NCBI GenBank assembly: GCA_947579665.1
Contig: OX388347.1
Span: 20,576,562-20,640,561, forward strand
Reading direction: 5' to 3'
Source: Sympetrum striolatum
Taxonomy: Eukaryota > Arthropoda > Insecta > Odonata > Libellulidae
Length of the DNA stretch: 64,000 bases
This document shows, piece after piece, positions 37,301-49,300 of this stretch. The position numbers were made by a program, and so were the translations under genes. The notes below the pieces were generated by a model. That model made no database searches and was not told the DNA's origin. It worked only from the letters and a program-made list of their open reading frames with translations. Within the stretch, counting starts at the first letter, position 1. Each line of letters begins with the position of its first letter.

Positions 37301-40300
37301 ATATGCTACTTCGACTACATTTAACCAACCATATATCCTCATTCCTAAGCAAACATAACAGTATGATGGGTTCATTAACTGTATACTAAAGTTACTGTAC
37401 ATGCGGGCGTATAATTTGACCTAAAAAAATCTCTCAAAAACCAGGGGTAAAGTTTTATGCCAAACATAAAATTTAACCCTTTACCACTGAGGGGTAAATA
37501 AGTGAAACTGCCTGCTTTCAACATGTTGTACACAAACTCTCGCAACTCACCACAATTATTTCTTACTGAAACTAATTTTTGGCAAGTCTAATTAGCGTAG
37601 ATATCACATGAAACAAAATTGATCACGAAATACAATTGTGGCCAAAAGAGCAGATGAGTTATGACATGTTTTCATAATAAAAGAGTTGAATTAATAAAAC
37701 CATTTTCATATCTTAAAAATTTACACAATTTATTCTTCACAAATTATATTAATTTCTTCACATGTATTTTTAATTTAGGAAAATTTAATATATATTTCAA
37801 TGTTTTCTTTTTACAAATGAAAATCAATATGCACATCATGGTTTGTTTTCTTTTATGTAATTGGTATGAATCGACTTAGCGTTAGAAGGTAATGGAAGCT
37901 GTTGTAGCTGTGTCGTGATTTGAGATACCCCAATATATTATCATTATTCCTATAATAAATTTTTAATACCATTGTGTTTCTGTTTTGTAAGGCATTTTTA
38001 TTTATGAAGCCTAAGTGATACCAATGAAAAGAACTTGTGTAATATTTAAGCAGAGGCAAGAAGTTGACATGGTAGCTGAAAGAAACAATTCTAGCATGTT
38101 AATCTTATGCTGTAAATATTCCTTAAGCTATCGTATATATATGGATACCGTAGTTTTTCTTCCAAAACAATAGATCAGGGGAAGTGGTGTTGCCCTTTTT
38201 GGGTCAACTTATATGCTGAACATATGCTAAAACCTGAAATTCACCTCAAAATTTTAGGGGTTGACTTGTACACTGGCATATACGGTAATTCACTTGATAA
38301 ATGAGGTGAATCGTAATCTAAAAGTATGTAAGTTATTATTGATACTCTAACCTTCAGTATTTATTATTTTTGAACAATATGACAGATAAATTCTTTGTTT
38401 CAGGCATATATTTCATACACTACTAAGCCATGATAAGGTACAATTGATAGAAATGAAGGTTTCCTTAGCACAGGAAATCGTGCGACTTAACCCAAGTCTG
38501 TACAAGAAGTGAAAAATAGTTACTTGGCTGGGACTTGAACCCAGGTCTCCCACTTTCTGGGAAAGTGCTCTTACCATCTAAATTGCCGAGCCATGTCCTT
38601 CTCACTTCTGTTAATGGGGGCTTTTATGTTCAAGGTAGGGGTGCTCTACGTATATATGTACAATAATGTATAATATATGTACAATATTAACGATTAGCTA
38701 ACTTAGATTTTGTTTTAGAATTTTTCAAATCGCAAGCAGCAAATGTTTTAATCCTTTTGATTTCCACACATCTTTTTATTTTTTTTATTTAATTTATTAT
38801 ATTTTTTGTTTATTTACTCTTTTTGTCTTTTAACACTTTCCTATAAACTATGTTTTTGATTATTTTCAGTGTACTAGACCTTTTAATGTTTCGTTTGTAT
38901 GTTTTTCTCAATGTAATTTAATTTTCTTCATTTCTTTGAGATTTATCTCCCATTATTCAACGTTTATTTTAATTCATCTATAATTAATGTCAGTTTAGTG
39001 AAGTTGATTTATTTTATCTGATTGTTTGTAATGCATTTATGTTTTTTCTCCTTTCTTTTTGTACAATTTTTATATTTTCACTGCCTGTCTATCATAACCC
39101 TTTTCTTTCTCCTTCATCAAAAATATAATTTTCTATTGTAGATTTCGCAGGTTTTTCACACTCCCCTTCTTGTGAGTGTTTTCCTGCAGAGGAATTTTTT
39201 TTCCTGAGCCCTCAGCTTAGGTTTTTTAAAAATCCACATACTAGTTTTCTTCGTGTACTTTTGCAAACTATCTCTTTCTTTCTGTTTCGCATAAGACGAT
39301 GGGTTAGGTGTAAGAAGAGACTTTCTAGTCTCAATCTCGCCCGAATAAAGTCCATTTATTATTATTATTATTACGTAGTGGCACCAAGCACCACCAGAGG
39401 TCCTCACTGAGGCAACCATAACACAAAGCGATACTAAGAGAAGTCCCCTCTAGGAAATGTTACAAATGACACTAAGGAAGTTTTACTTAGCACATTGGGT
39501 TCAAGTCCCAGCCAAGTCACTATTTTTCACTTCTTTTACAACCATGATAAGCTAAAAGAGAACATGATAAGGCACTTACCCACTGCTTTCCTCCACTGCC
39601 ACAAAGAAAGCAGACCGGTTTGACAGGCATTATGTTGGGAGCCACCTGTATGACCCCATATCCATTAGTGAAAACTTCAGCAGCATCTGCTCTGAATGGG
39701 TACCCCTCTAGTTTCAATGGAGGCCCCAAATCTTTGGATACTTTTGCAATAAGAGGGGGTTTTACAGCAGGAGGTGACTTAGGAATATGGCGAGGGAGTG
39801 CAAGTTTTCCATCTTTTCGAGGAAGAGCAAGAGATAAGCGACCCTTTTTCCTCCTCCGATGCATTCCCTTGCGCTGTTTCCACCACTGATGAGCACCACC
39901 TGATGAATTCTAGAGAGATAAAAAACTATAATTAGTAAAACAAATATCTTTCTCTAAGTTATCATCAATGTTATCTATATTTAAAATTAATCTGTACTGG
40001 AATCTAGAGGCCGAGGTGAGAATTTTCAAAATGTGGCTTATCAGGTAATTAGAAGTGGAACAGTTATTCTAATAATTTTTGTCTACCTGATGGCTGTTGC
40101 TACTTTATCATGCAAAACCTACCCCATGGATTTTGATGAAATTTGACATTGTGGAACGAAATTTAGGATATGTTTAATTCCAATTAGATACATCTTTTAA
40201 TGAGAATGATAAAGTAATTGAACTAAAAGACACTTCACAGGAATATCTACAGAATTACCCCGTATTTAAGTTCCCGTCGTTTACGTCACTTTCTTCGGTC

Positions 40301-43300
40301 TCCTCGGATTTCCAGATGTTTACAATGTATTAAAATCCTCATGTTTACGTTTCTGAAACTATCTTTCCCGCCGTTTACGCCGCACGACATTGTATCGTGC
40401 GAGATGTGTTTTTGCTTTTTCGACGGGAAACAAGATTCGTAACTTTATAAACATCCCCAAAACTGCCGATTTTTTGTTCGAAACAGTCATGACATTTCAA
40501 CTCCAAACATTTACGTAATTTCTTTTCATAGCTTCGATACAAAGTTTCTCAATGTGGATTAGCCTCTCTCCTCCCTATCTTGGCCGTAAGCGGCCGTGTT
40601 TTTAATCTCCGCTGAGAAGGAAGATTCGAACGCCTCGTAATCCGAGAATCGGATGTAATTTCGTCTGTCAGCGCAAAAATTCGAGTTTGGATAGCATAAT
40701 TTTAAATAAATTTAGAAAATTTAGAAGAAATTTTTGTTTAGTGCTGTTTATTTAATTCAGAAATAAGCTACCAGCTAAGCTACTACCTGCTCGTGAGTAG
40801 CTTCTACCCTGTCTTTGCCGATTTTATCCCAATTTCGACACTACCCTCCGCATTTGTTAGTATTATCTACTATACTTTTAAAAAAGATTTTCGTGACAGA
40901 TAACGCATAAAGGCAATCAGCCGGATAGCCATGTGGATAACGCTTGCGACTCATGAGGAAGCGGTCCCGGGTTAGATTCCCGGTGGGAGCACATGCTTGG
41001 TGGGAGCGAAAGCTTCGAAGTGCTTATAACAAAAACTATTCTAACTAATATTCGTGTATCCAGCTTCGCCGGTTCTTCAAAAATATTCAGATGTATGTTT
41101 CATTCGCACAATAAATAATCGTCCTCCGAATCGCTGATTTTGAGGTACACGTGTTCTTGATCGTACAACGAAGAGACCGCTTGTATCAGAAGAATATCCG
41201 CATCCACTGGCAAAACGTCGCCCGACATTGTCTGGCCGGATTTCGTTACGTATCGGTTTCATTGTCGGCCCGGATCGGAATACGTATCCAATGTACATGT
41301 AGCCTTAGAAAGGAAGGGTTAAAAAGTCGGTGAGTTAGGTGGGAGAGGAATACGAGGGTTTTCATATCTCAGAAAGGGACGAGTTTTCTAGTTTTGCAGT
41401 TTGCAGCGTTCTCTCGTCTTGCATCATCGATTCTTTGAGGAGCAAAAATTCTTCTAGTTTTAATATTTACTTTTACTATTGAGTGATTTAGTGTTTACTT
41501 TTCTATTTGGTGATGGAAAAAAAGAGGGAAAGAAAGACGTTTACAATTGAAGAAAAAATCCTTATTTTGGAAAAGGTGGATTCGTTCTGTGGAACACGTG
41601 TTGCTCTTGCACGTGAGTTGCAATTCTCCTTATCCAAACTAAATACAATTATTAAAAACAGGGCAAGCATTGCCACCAGTGCTTCATAATGTGGACCAAA
41701 TTCCTAGAAATGGAAATACGCAACGTAATAAGCATACAAGGAATTAGAAGGAGTGGTAAAGAGATGGTTTGAAACATCAAGAAAGAAACAGCAAGCATTC
41801 TCATTGATAGTGTGCTTTTAAGGGAAAAAGCGCTTAAGGTGGCCAACATTCTAGGAATCAAAGATTTCAGCGCCATAAATGCCATGGAGGGGAGCACAGC
41901 AAAATGAGGCTCACAGTGATGTTGGGTGCTAATGCTGATGGCACAGAGAAGCTCTGTCCGTTAGTAATCAGGAAGTCTAAAAAGCCTCATTGCTTCAAGC
42001 ATGTGCAGTCATTACCAACCTCCAATGATACCAACCAAAAAGCTTGGATGACCTCTGATCTTTCTCAGCAGCAGTTGGCTGCTTTAGATGCAAAAATGGG
42101 AGGACAAAGTAGGAGGATCCTTCTTTTTGTCGACATCCCATTAATGTGCACTTGAGGAATGTGCAGTTAGAATTTTTTCCAGGTATCTGTACAAGCAAGC
42201 TACAACCTATGGATTTAGGGATTATACACTCCTTAAGTCTCTTTATAGAAAGAACCTGGTTCAGTGAATTTTGTGCCTGATGGATGCTGGGAAGGATCCT
42301 GCACCTGTTAAAGTTTCAGTCCTACAAGCACTCCACTTCCTTGCAAAATCTTGGAAGGCTGTGAAGCAGACTACAATCACTAATTGTTTCTTGAAAGTAG
42401 GCTTCTTCAAAAATTGTGCTAAGTGTCAACTGCCAGGAGAAAAAGAAGTAGCACTGATTCCTGCTGCATGGGAAATTTTGCAGTCAAACTGCACATATGA
42501 AGACTATCTGCAGATGGATCATGCTGTTGTGACTGCAGAGGAGAGAGATGTGGAGGAGTTTGTTGCTGAACAATTAGCCACTGAATCCCCTATCAGTGAT
42601 GAAGAAGTGGATAATTGTGAAGTGATGCGTACAAGTGTTGAGGCAAGCACAGCAGTGGAAGTTTTGCATAGATATTTATCATATGTAGAGGGTAGTAATT
42701 TTGATCATCTTTATGAACTTGAAAGACAAATAGAGGACATGAGAATTAAGAGATGCAAACAGAAATCAATATTGGATTACTTTGCTTGCCAATAAATCTA
42801 TATTTTTCATTTGAAGAAACAATATTTCTGAATCTTAGATTATTCTAAGCTCATTTACCTAGAGTGATAACCAAGTGAAAAGAATACGCTATGATATTTT
42901 TATCACCCTTCTCCTAGCCAGTGGATGTAGAAATAACAAGGATAAAGTAATATCAGCCTAATTTCACTTACACTGGATATTTATTTAAGGTAAGTATTAG
43001 AAATAAGAATGAAGCACACCCTAATATTAATAATGTGCATTTCTGAAATATTAGCCTTTTTTATGAGCATGTTTACCAACATAAGTGGTTTCCCTCGATT
43101 TACACTTTCCCCCGTTTACACCACATTGCCTCTGGTCCCTTGAATAGTGTAAAAGAGGGGTAGTACTGTATAACTATATTCCCCTCTGGTGATGCACATG
43201 GTGAATATATACATCCAATCTAATGCTCTTGTTTCCAACGTTTTGCTGTCTCTTAGGTTGAAATATTGAGGTCCCAACTACAGCAATTACACCCATTGTT

Positions 43301-46300
43301 TTTTGCATATTATGTTTGTCTGCATCTACAGTCTACTTCCAGTCCAGTTAAAAATGTTAGAACAAGATTTCACAGTACATTTGAAATAATAACACAACAA
43401 GATTGTGAAGCTGTGATAAGCAATTTTTTCAGCGGTTAAGCCAAGTTTCTTAAGATTTTTTTCGGTTAATGGTAGTTAAGTGAGGTTTTTTAAAGGTCCA
43501 TCCCTAGGCGCCGTTTTTGCAGCTTTATCACAGTTTTTTTCCCACGACTGGAGCTCGGAGCTGATAAGGGACCTCGACTTATCAGCAGATATCAATTGAG
43601 AGGTAAAGAAAGGCGTGCAGTACGATTTGAAAAGTTATAAACAATTGCAATATACAACAATTTGATATATCAGTCGTATCCTTCGTCTTAAGACAAGTAT
43701 ATGCGTCTTTTGATCTACGTTCTACGATGAAAATGAAGGTTTTTATGTTTTCTATAGAAATTACCTGGTGAGTTATGTCAATGCTGCATTGCCAGGAGGG
43801 TTGGGTTGGGCTGGGTTGGGATGGGTTGGGTTGGTATGTAAAATGGATATGAATAACAAACTATTAGAGGGATATGAATATCTTCCGCATTCAAATACAT
43901 GAAATTCTCGCCTCTGGATCTCCTGGCAATGCAGCGTTGCCATAACTCACCGAGTAATTTCTATAGAAAACATTAAAACCTTGATTTTTATCGTAGAGCG
44001 TAGATCAAAAGACGCATGTACTTGTCTTAAGACGAGGTAAAAGCCGAAGATAGCAAATTGTTGTATATTGCAATTGTTCATAACTTTTCAAATCGTACTG
44101 CACGCCTTTCTTTACCTCTCAATTGATAAAGGCTGATATCTGCTGATAAGTCGAGCTCTCTTATCAGCTCAATGCTCGAGTCTTGGGGAAAATAACTGTG
44201 ATAAAGCTGCAAAAACGGCGCCTAGGGATGGACCTTTAAAAAACCTCACTTAACTACCATAAACCTTTTTTTCTAATATACTACTAAAACTTATCATGAA
44301 AATTACCATAGGAGGAGATGATGCTTCATTTCCTTCCAATAGTTGATCATCTCCTTCCTGTTCCTTAGCACTTCCTTCAGCTTCCTTCACCTCAGAGCAG
44401 GTGCTGCTCTCCTGACCAGTGGAAGCCTCTCCACCTTGAGTTTTCAATGGTTCACGTGCTGGAAATGTTGCGGGAGGACGACCGAGAACAGCTAGTGCAC
44501 TGCGGCACACATGCTTCACCCGAGGGCCCTCAGCTGCCACCTTCTGCCTCTTACTCTTGTAGTGCACAAACTTAGTTCCCCTCCTCTTCTTACCGCGCTT
44601 GCCTGGCTCTTTTGGGGGCTGAGCACCGTAAACAGGGAGCTGCTTGCGCAGAGCAGTTCGACTGACTGGACATGGGATTAGATGAGGTGGAGGGGCATTG
44701 AGGCAAAGACGCAACCAGCAAGGCACACACCTCTGGGGAGGTGCTGGAGGCCAATTCTCTTCTTCAGGACATTTTCCTAATCAAAAAATAATATAGAAAT
44801 CCTTAAGGTGGAAATTCCTTGGATTAACAAAGAAAGAAAAGAAAGTTTTGCAACTATATAGGGTGTATCAAACAAGTAAGTTTCCCTGCACTAAAGAAAA
44901 TTAAGCTGATAATCATTATCTATACAGGTAACTTTTTAGACACCAACTCCAGGTTTTATGAGCCATTTATGTTATCTTGGCAACAGTTTCTTTATTCCAG
45001 TATCACACTAGTCTCCAGAAAAAAATTCGGGTATTGAGCATGGGTAATATGCTTGTCATAATTTACTGATATTACTGTGTAGAAAACTGTAATTTTCATA
45101 GCATTTTAATATTTTATAATACAAAAATAGAAGTATAAACAACCCTAGTTGGGGGGTACATAGTAGAAATATCAATAAAATTTGGACATAAAAAAGGCAA
45201 AAGTACAGTTTATATTCAATTTCAACTCTTTGGTTAATGAGATAAATGAGAGGAGATTCAAAGGTAGAAATGGATGAAGAGAAATCAAAAAAGATAATTT
45301 ATATAAATGCTACCATAAATTTAAAATGCCTAAAGGAATTGTTCATATCAAAATCCTAGAAGAGATAAGAATCACTTTTGGGACGATGATATTAGCAGTG
45401 AATCTCCTGTTATTCACATCAAGATTACCCAATGGAAGGAATTGAAAATAGTTTATAATGGAGGAGAGAGAGGAAGGAGGGGAGTGATCATATGCATAGG
45501 CTGAGTGATTGGTAGCAAAACACAATATAATTGAGTAGATGAGGGAAACAGAATGAGTAACGTTACAAATATCTGTATAAAGGAGTCGGCAGGAGGAAGT
45601 GGGGGATTCATCATCCCCATCTATTATATATAGATGCTTCTCCGGATTCATTTATATATATACCTATATAGATAGATAGATAGATAGGATACAAATTCAC
45701 AGCCTAAACTACAAGCGTCATTGATCTGAAATTTTTATGACATATTGGCCATAACGTGAAACCCCCAGGAAAAAAGAGACTTTGATCCTCAGTGTCATAG
45801 GTTCGATTCCAGAGGGCCCCAAAGTCCCGATTTTTCCCGTTTGAATGCATTGCCGTTATTTTCTGGAATTAAAAAAAAATACTTTCCGGATAGGTAGAGA
45901 AGTAAAACTCAAGGTGCCTATATTTATGGTCATGGACTTTCGAAAACATCAATGACTTTTAAAAAAGTTATCCTGGGTTCGATGCTAGGACGATGCAAAG
46001 ATCTGCCCTTTAAAATACATGGGAGCCGTTTTTCATTATTTTTTTAGATGCAGTTATCGAAATGATAGGATGTTCGTGCTTGGCTGGAAGATGTATGGTA
46101 CGAATAAGTTTTAGAAAAAAATTTTCATAAGACCGTACTGTTCCTGGGTTCGAAGCCAGAGCACAATAACGTTTCTCTCATAAGGAATATAAAGGAAAAG
46201 TAGGACGTCATTTGAGGCAGTTGTAACCAATATTTCTGCTTGAATGTGCATACGCGGTTAGAGATGGTGTTTTTCTGTTGTGCTGCATAGAAAGTATTGG

Positions 46301-49300
46301 CTGAAAGACCCGGGTTCGATGCCGGGCGGTAAAAATATCCCCCATATATAATACTATGGGGTATCTTTTCATAATTTTTTTATGCATTTATCGCTATGTA
46401 AGGGAGCTCTTGCTTAGATGGAAGATGTATATTAACACTTTGTTTAAGAAAAAAAACAGATAAGACCATGCTGTTCCTGGGTTCGATGCCAGAGCACATT
46501 ATAATTTCTCAAATAAGGAGTGTATGTGAATAGTAGGACGTCGTTTGAGGTAGTTGCACCTAATAGTTTTGCTTGAATTTTCACACATAGTATGATATGG
46601 TAATCTTCTATTTTGCTGCATAGTAAGTACACCAGGAAGACCGGGGTTCGCTGCCAGGCGATTAAATTGCAGCGAATTCTACGAATATTTTGTATTTTTT
46701 TTCTTTTGATGTCCGTCCCGATATGATGCCGATATGAAATTAGTGTTGTCGATCTGCTTGCAGTATGCAAGCAACATTTTACTCGTATTGTATAAATCTA
46801 ACTACAATAAAGATTAATTTTTATTTAACCATTATTCTCACTGTATTTTCAATGGTAGCTACCCAAAACAACAACTGCATTTTCTGATACAATCAATACT
46901 GCTTAGGTTATCCTGCCCCTGATTTCCTTCTTTGATGTTGCAGAGTAATATCAAATCAAAATCTTAAATTAACAATATTTTATCAAAATCTAAAACACTC
47001 AAAATTACTGCATACACTTTCATAAAAAGACTTACTTTTCATACGGACATACTCTATGCAACAATGTCACTCAAACAAGGAAAAGGTTAAGGTACTTTGC
47101 ACGTAAGGGCGTGCAGCCAGGAAAAATCAGAAGGAAAAAAGAACTTGAAAAAAGTCTGAGAGGACCGGGTAATGATGATGTTATGTGTCTCCAAATACTC
47201 AAATTATTTGACATACTAAGTACCATATTTGTGTGAATAGAAGCTCCCCTTTTTGACAAAATATCAACCATGAAAAATTAATGGGAGGGCTATTTCTGGG
47301 TACTACAAAAGTTAGCACAGATATTTCTGGAGTATTTACATCCCAAAACCATATACAACAATGAATAATTTGCCATTTGGCTTCAATGAGCCCTTTGGAG
47401 ACACAGAACATCACCATTACACACACAGGATATATTTATCTAAATTTCCACTACTGTTTGTCACTTCTAAAAACAATGAGTTATTTTATGATATGTGATA
47501 TAAACGAATCAAAGAAGTACAGTAAAAGTCCTTTATAACAAGAGCTAATAAAAATGTCGAAAAGTAATGGAATATCATTACATAATTCTAATTCATATTA
47601 AAAGGCTACCTTGAGATAGCTACATAAGCAATAACTGTGACGAGTGGGAGAGCTAACAATGGGAATCCAAATCAGCACTTTTTTCATCTCCAATATTTCC
47701 CACCCATCCTGAATCAGATGATTTGGTGCCAAGTTTAGTATAAATTCTAATGAAGACTAGAGGAGTCATTGCCAAAAAGAAACGAAAAGAGGGGATATGA
47801 TTTACGGAGGGGCAAAAGGGGAGAATGAAACTTGTGAGAAGTCACAATTCAAAGCTCCTAGAGGCATTTAGCCAAGGAAAGGTAAGACGAGTTGTGGGAA
47901 ACAAATGCATGAATTAAATGACAATTATTTCAATTTTTTCGGCTCTTTGAAGAGATAACATGCCTCAGATTACTGATTGCTGGTTGAACTTTGTCTCTCT
48001 CGTACTTGTTATATCGATACTTCAGAAATGACCACTCGTTATAATGGACGTAACTGTAACTCAGCAGTAATTTTTCCTTCAAAGCATAATAGGTAAGGCA
48101 AATGGGATGCAAAGATTAGCCAGTTGAATTCTGAGAGGATGTTTATTGAGAGTTAAAGAAATAGTGTACTTTGCCCTGATTCACTCTCGAGTTGAGTATT
48201 GCTGTGCGATTTGGGATCCTCATGAAGTAGGATTAATTTCAAATTTTGAGATGGTTCAACGTAGAGCAGCAAGGTTTGCCAAGGGAGATTTCAGATTTGA
48301 CAGCAGTGTTATGATAGAGTCCATCGGATGGAACTCTCTTACACTGAGCAAATATGGATGGTCCGCCAGATCTAGCGATGAAATGTGTTCACACTTATTA
48401 ATTAAAGCATTCTGAACACGATGGAAGTGGTCTTAGAGGCCATAGTATCAACGGTGGGCTTCTACGGTGAGGGAAAGGGGGGCGCGCGCGTAATGTTAAG
48501 TCTATGGAAAAGAGGTTTTGGAAGCGGGTGAGCACGGCGCGCTGCAGAGCGAGCGTCAGTTGAAATCTTTTAATTCATGATTCATGGTCAGGTTTCACTG
48601 GCAAAAATCAAGATCTCATGCGAGCGGCTATAATAAATGAAGAAGCTGTCATCAATTTCGAATGCATTCCTGCTCATACAACGCAAGACATTCAACCGTG
48701 CGATCAATTACTGTTTTACTATTGGAAAGAAAGAAAGAAAATGTCTGATGAAGTTCGAATCAACGATGAGATTAAGTTCTCTCTGCAAACACACAATAAT
48801 GTCTACGTCTGCAGTCTTTCATCTTCTTTATCTTACGATCACCGCGGTTCAAAGACATGGTCATGTATTGTTGGAAGAAAGCTGGCTTTAACTGCGACGT
48901 TGCTGATTTCATAAGTCCTCATGATTTTTGCTTCCTTAACGTTGTACTTTCTGAATGCAGCTATTCTGATGAGACAGATGGTGACTGCAATGAGCCGGCT
49001 GTTATTCGCTGTTCATTGTGCAAAGATTATCTGTGCTTTGAACATGCTATTTTGCCTAAAACTGCTTTTCACCATTCTTGCGACAAGTTTGTTAACAAAT
49101 TATGGCGTTAAGTTCATTTTTCTAATGATGTAACGCGTTAACGATCTTAATTTTTATCTAAATAAACTGATTTAAACTTAACTACTTTTGTTTTGCATTC
49201 TTTATTTGGGAAAATCCATTCTCCCATAGACTTAACATAACACGCGCGCCCCCCTTTGCCTGTCTCCCCCTTCGCCATAGAGTTAACATTGCAACCTTTG

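Larger units (their letters stand above)
36648..39579 (-). other. trx intron 6 (2.9 kb)
   Basis: Contains the CCGTA MITE, two SINE pieces and the LINE tail; 36.65-38.1 kb is AT-rich. A TTAACCCTTTACCACTGAGG sequence at about 37473 looks like a lone piggyBac-type end without a partner. Confidence 0.5.
40250..43168 (+). mobile_element. Tigger/pogo DNA transposon relic with TA target duplication
   Basis: Left end CAGAATTACCCCGTATTTAA at 40250 and right end (inverted) CAGTACTACCCC at 43168 are each bordered by TA (40248-40249, 43169-43170), as expected for Tc1/mariner-superfamily elements. Inside, 41513-42795 holds broken pogo-type transposase: a CENP-B-like HTH ([20 protein letters not shown]), a DDE-type stretch ([22 protein letters not shown]), and a C-terminal part ending SILDYFACQ. 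Frames change several times, so it is inactive. In trx intron 5. Confidence 0.8.
39910..44306 (-). other. trx intron 5 (4.4 kb)
   Basis: Made up almost wholly of the Tigger relic and the foldback element. The region 41.0-41.34 kb inside Tigger has a different, more GC-rich texture and may be a further insertion. Confidence 0.6.

Noticed and set aside
37473..37500. Another piggyBac-type element (TTAACCCTTTACCACTGAGG)
   Set aside because: Only one end found; no inverted partner with TTAA nearby.
41513..42795. Domesticated CENP-B/pogo host gene
   Set aside because: Broken frames between intact TIRs and TA duplications point to a dead transposon, not a host gene.
45775..46700. Several tRNA genes in a row
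   Set aside because: Only B-box-like motifs recur; no A boxes at proper spacing and no cloverleaf or acceptor pairing.
28766..46700. CRISPR-like repeat arrays
   Set aside because: Spacing of about 160 bp, degenerate repeats and eukaryotic intron context rule this out.
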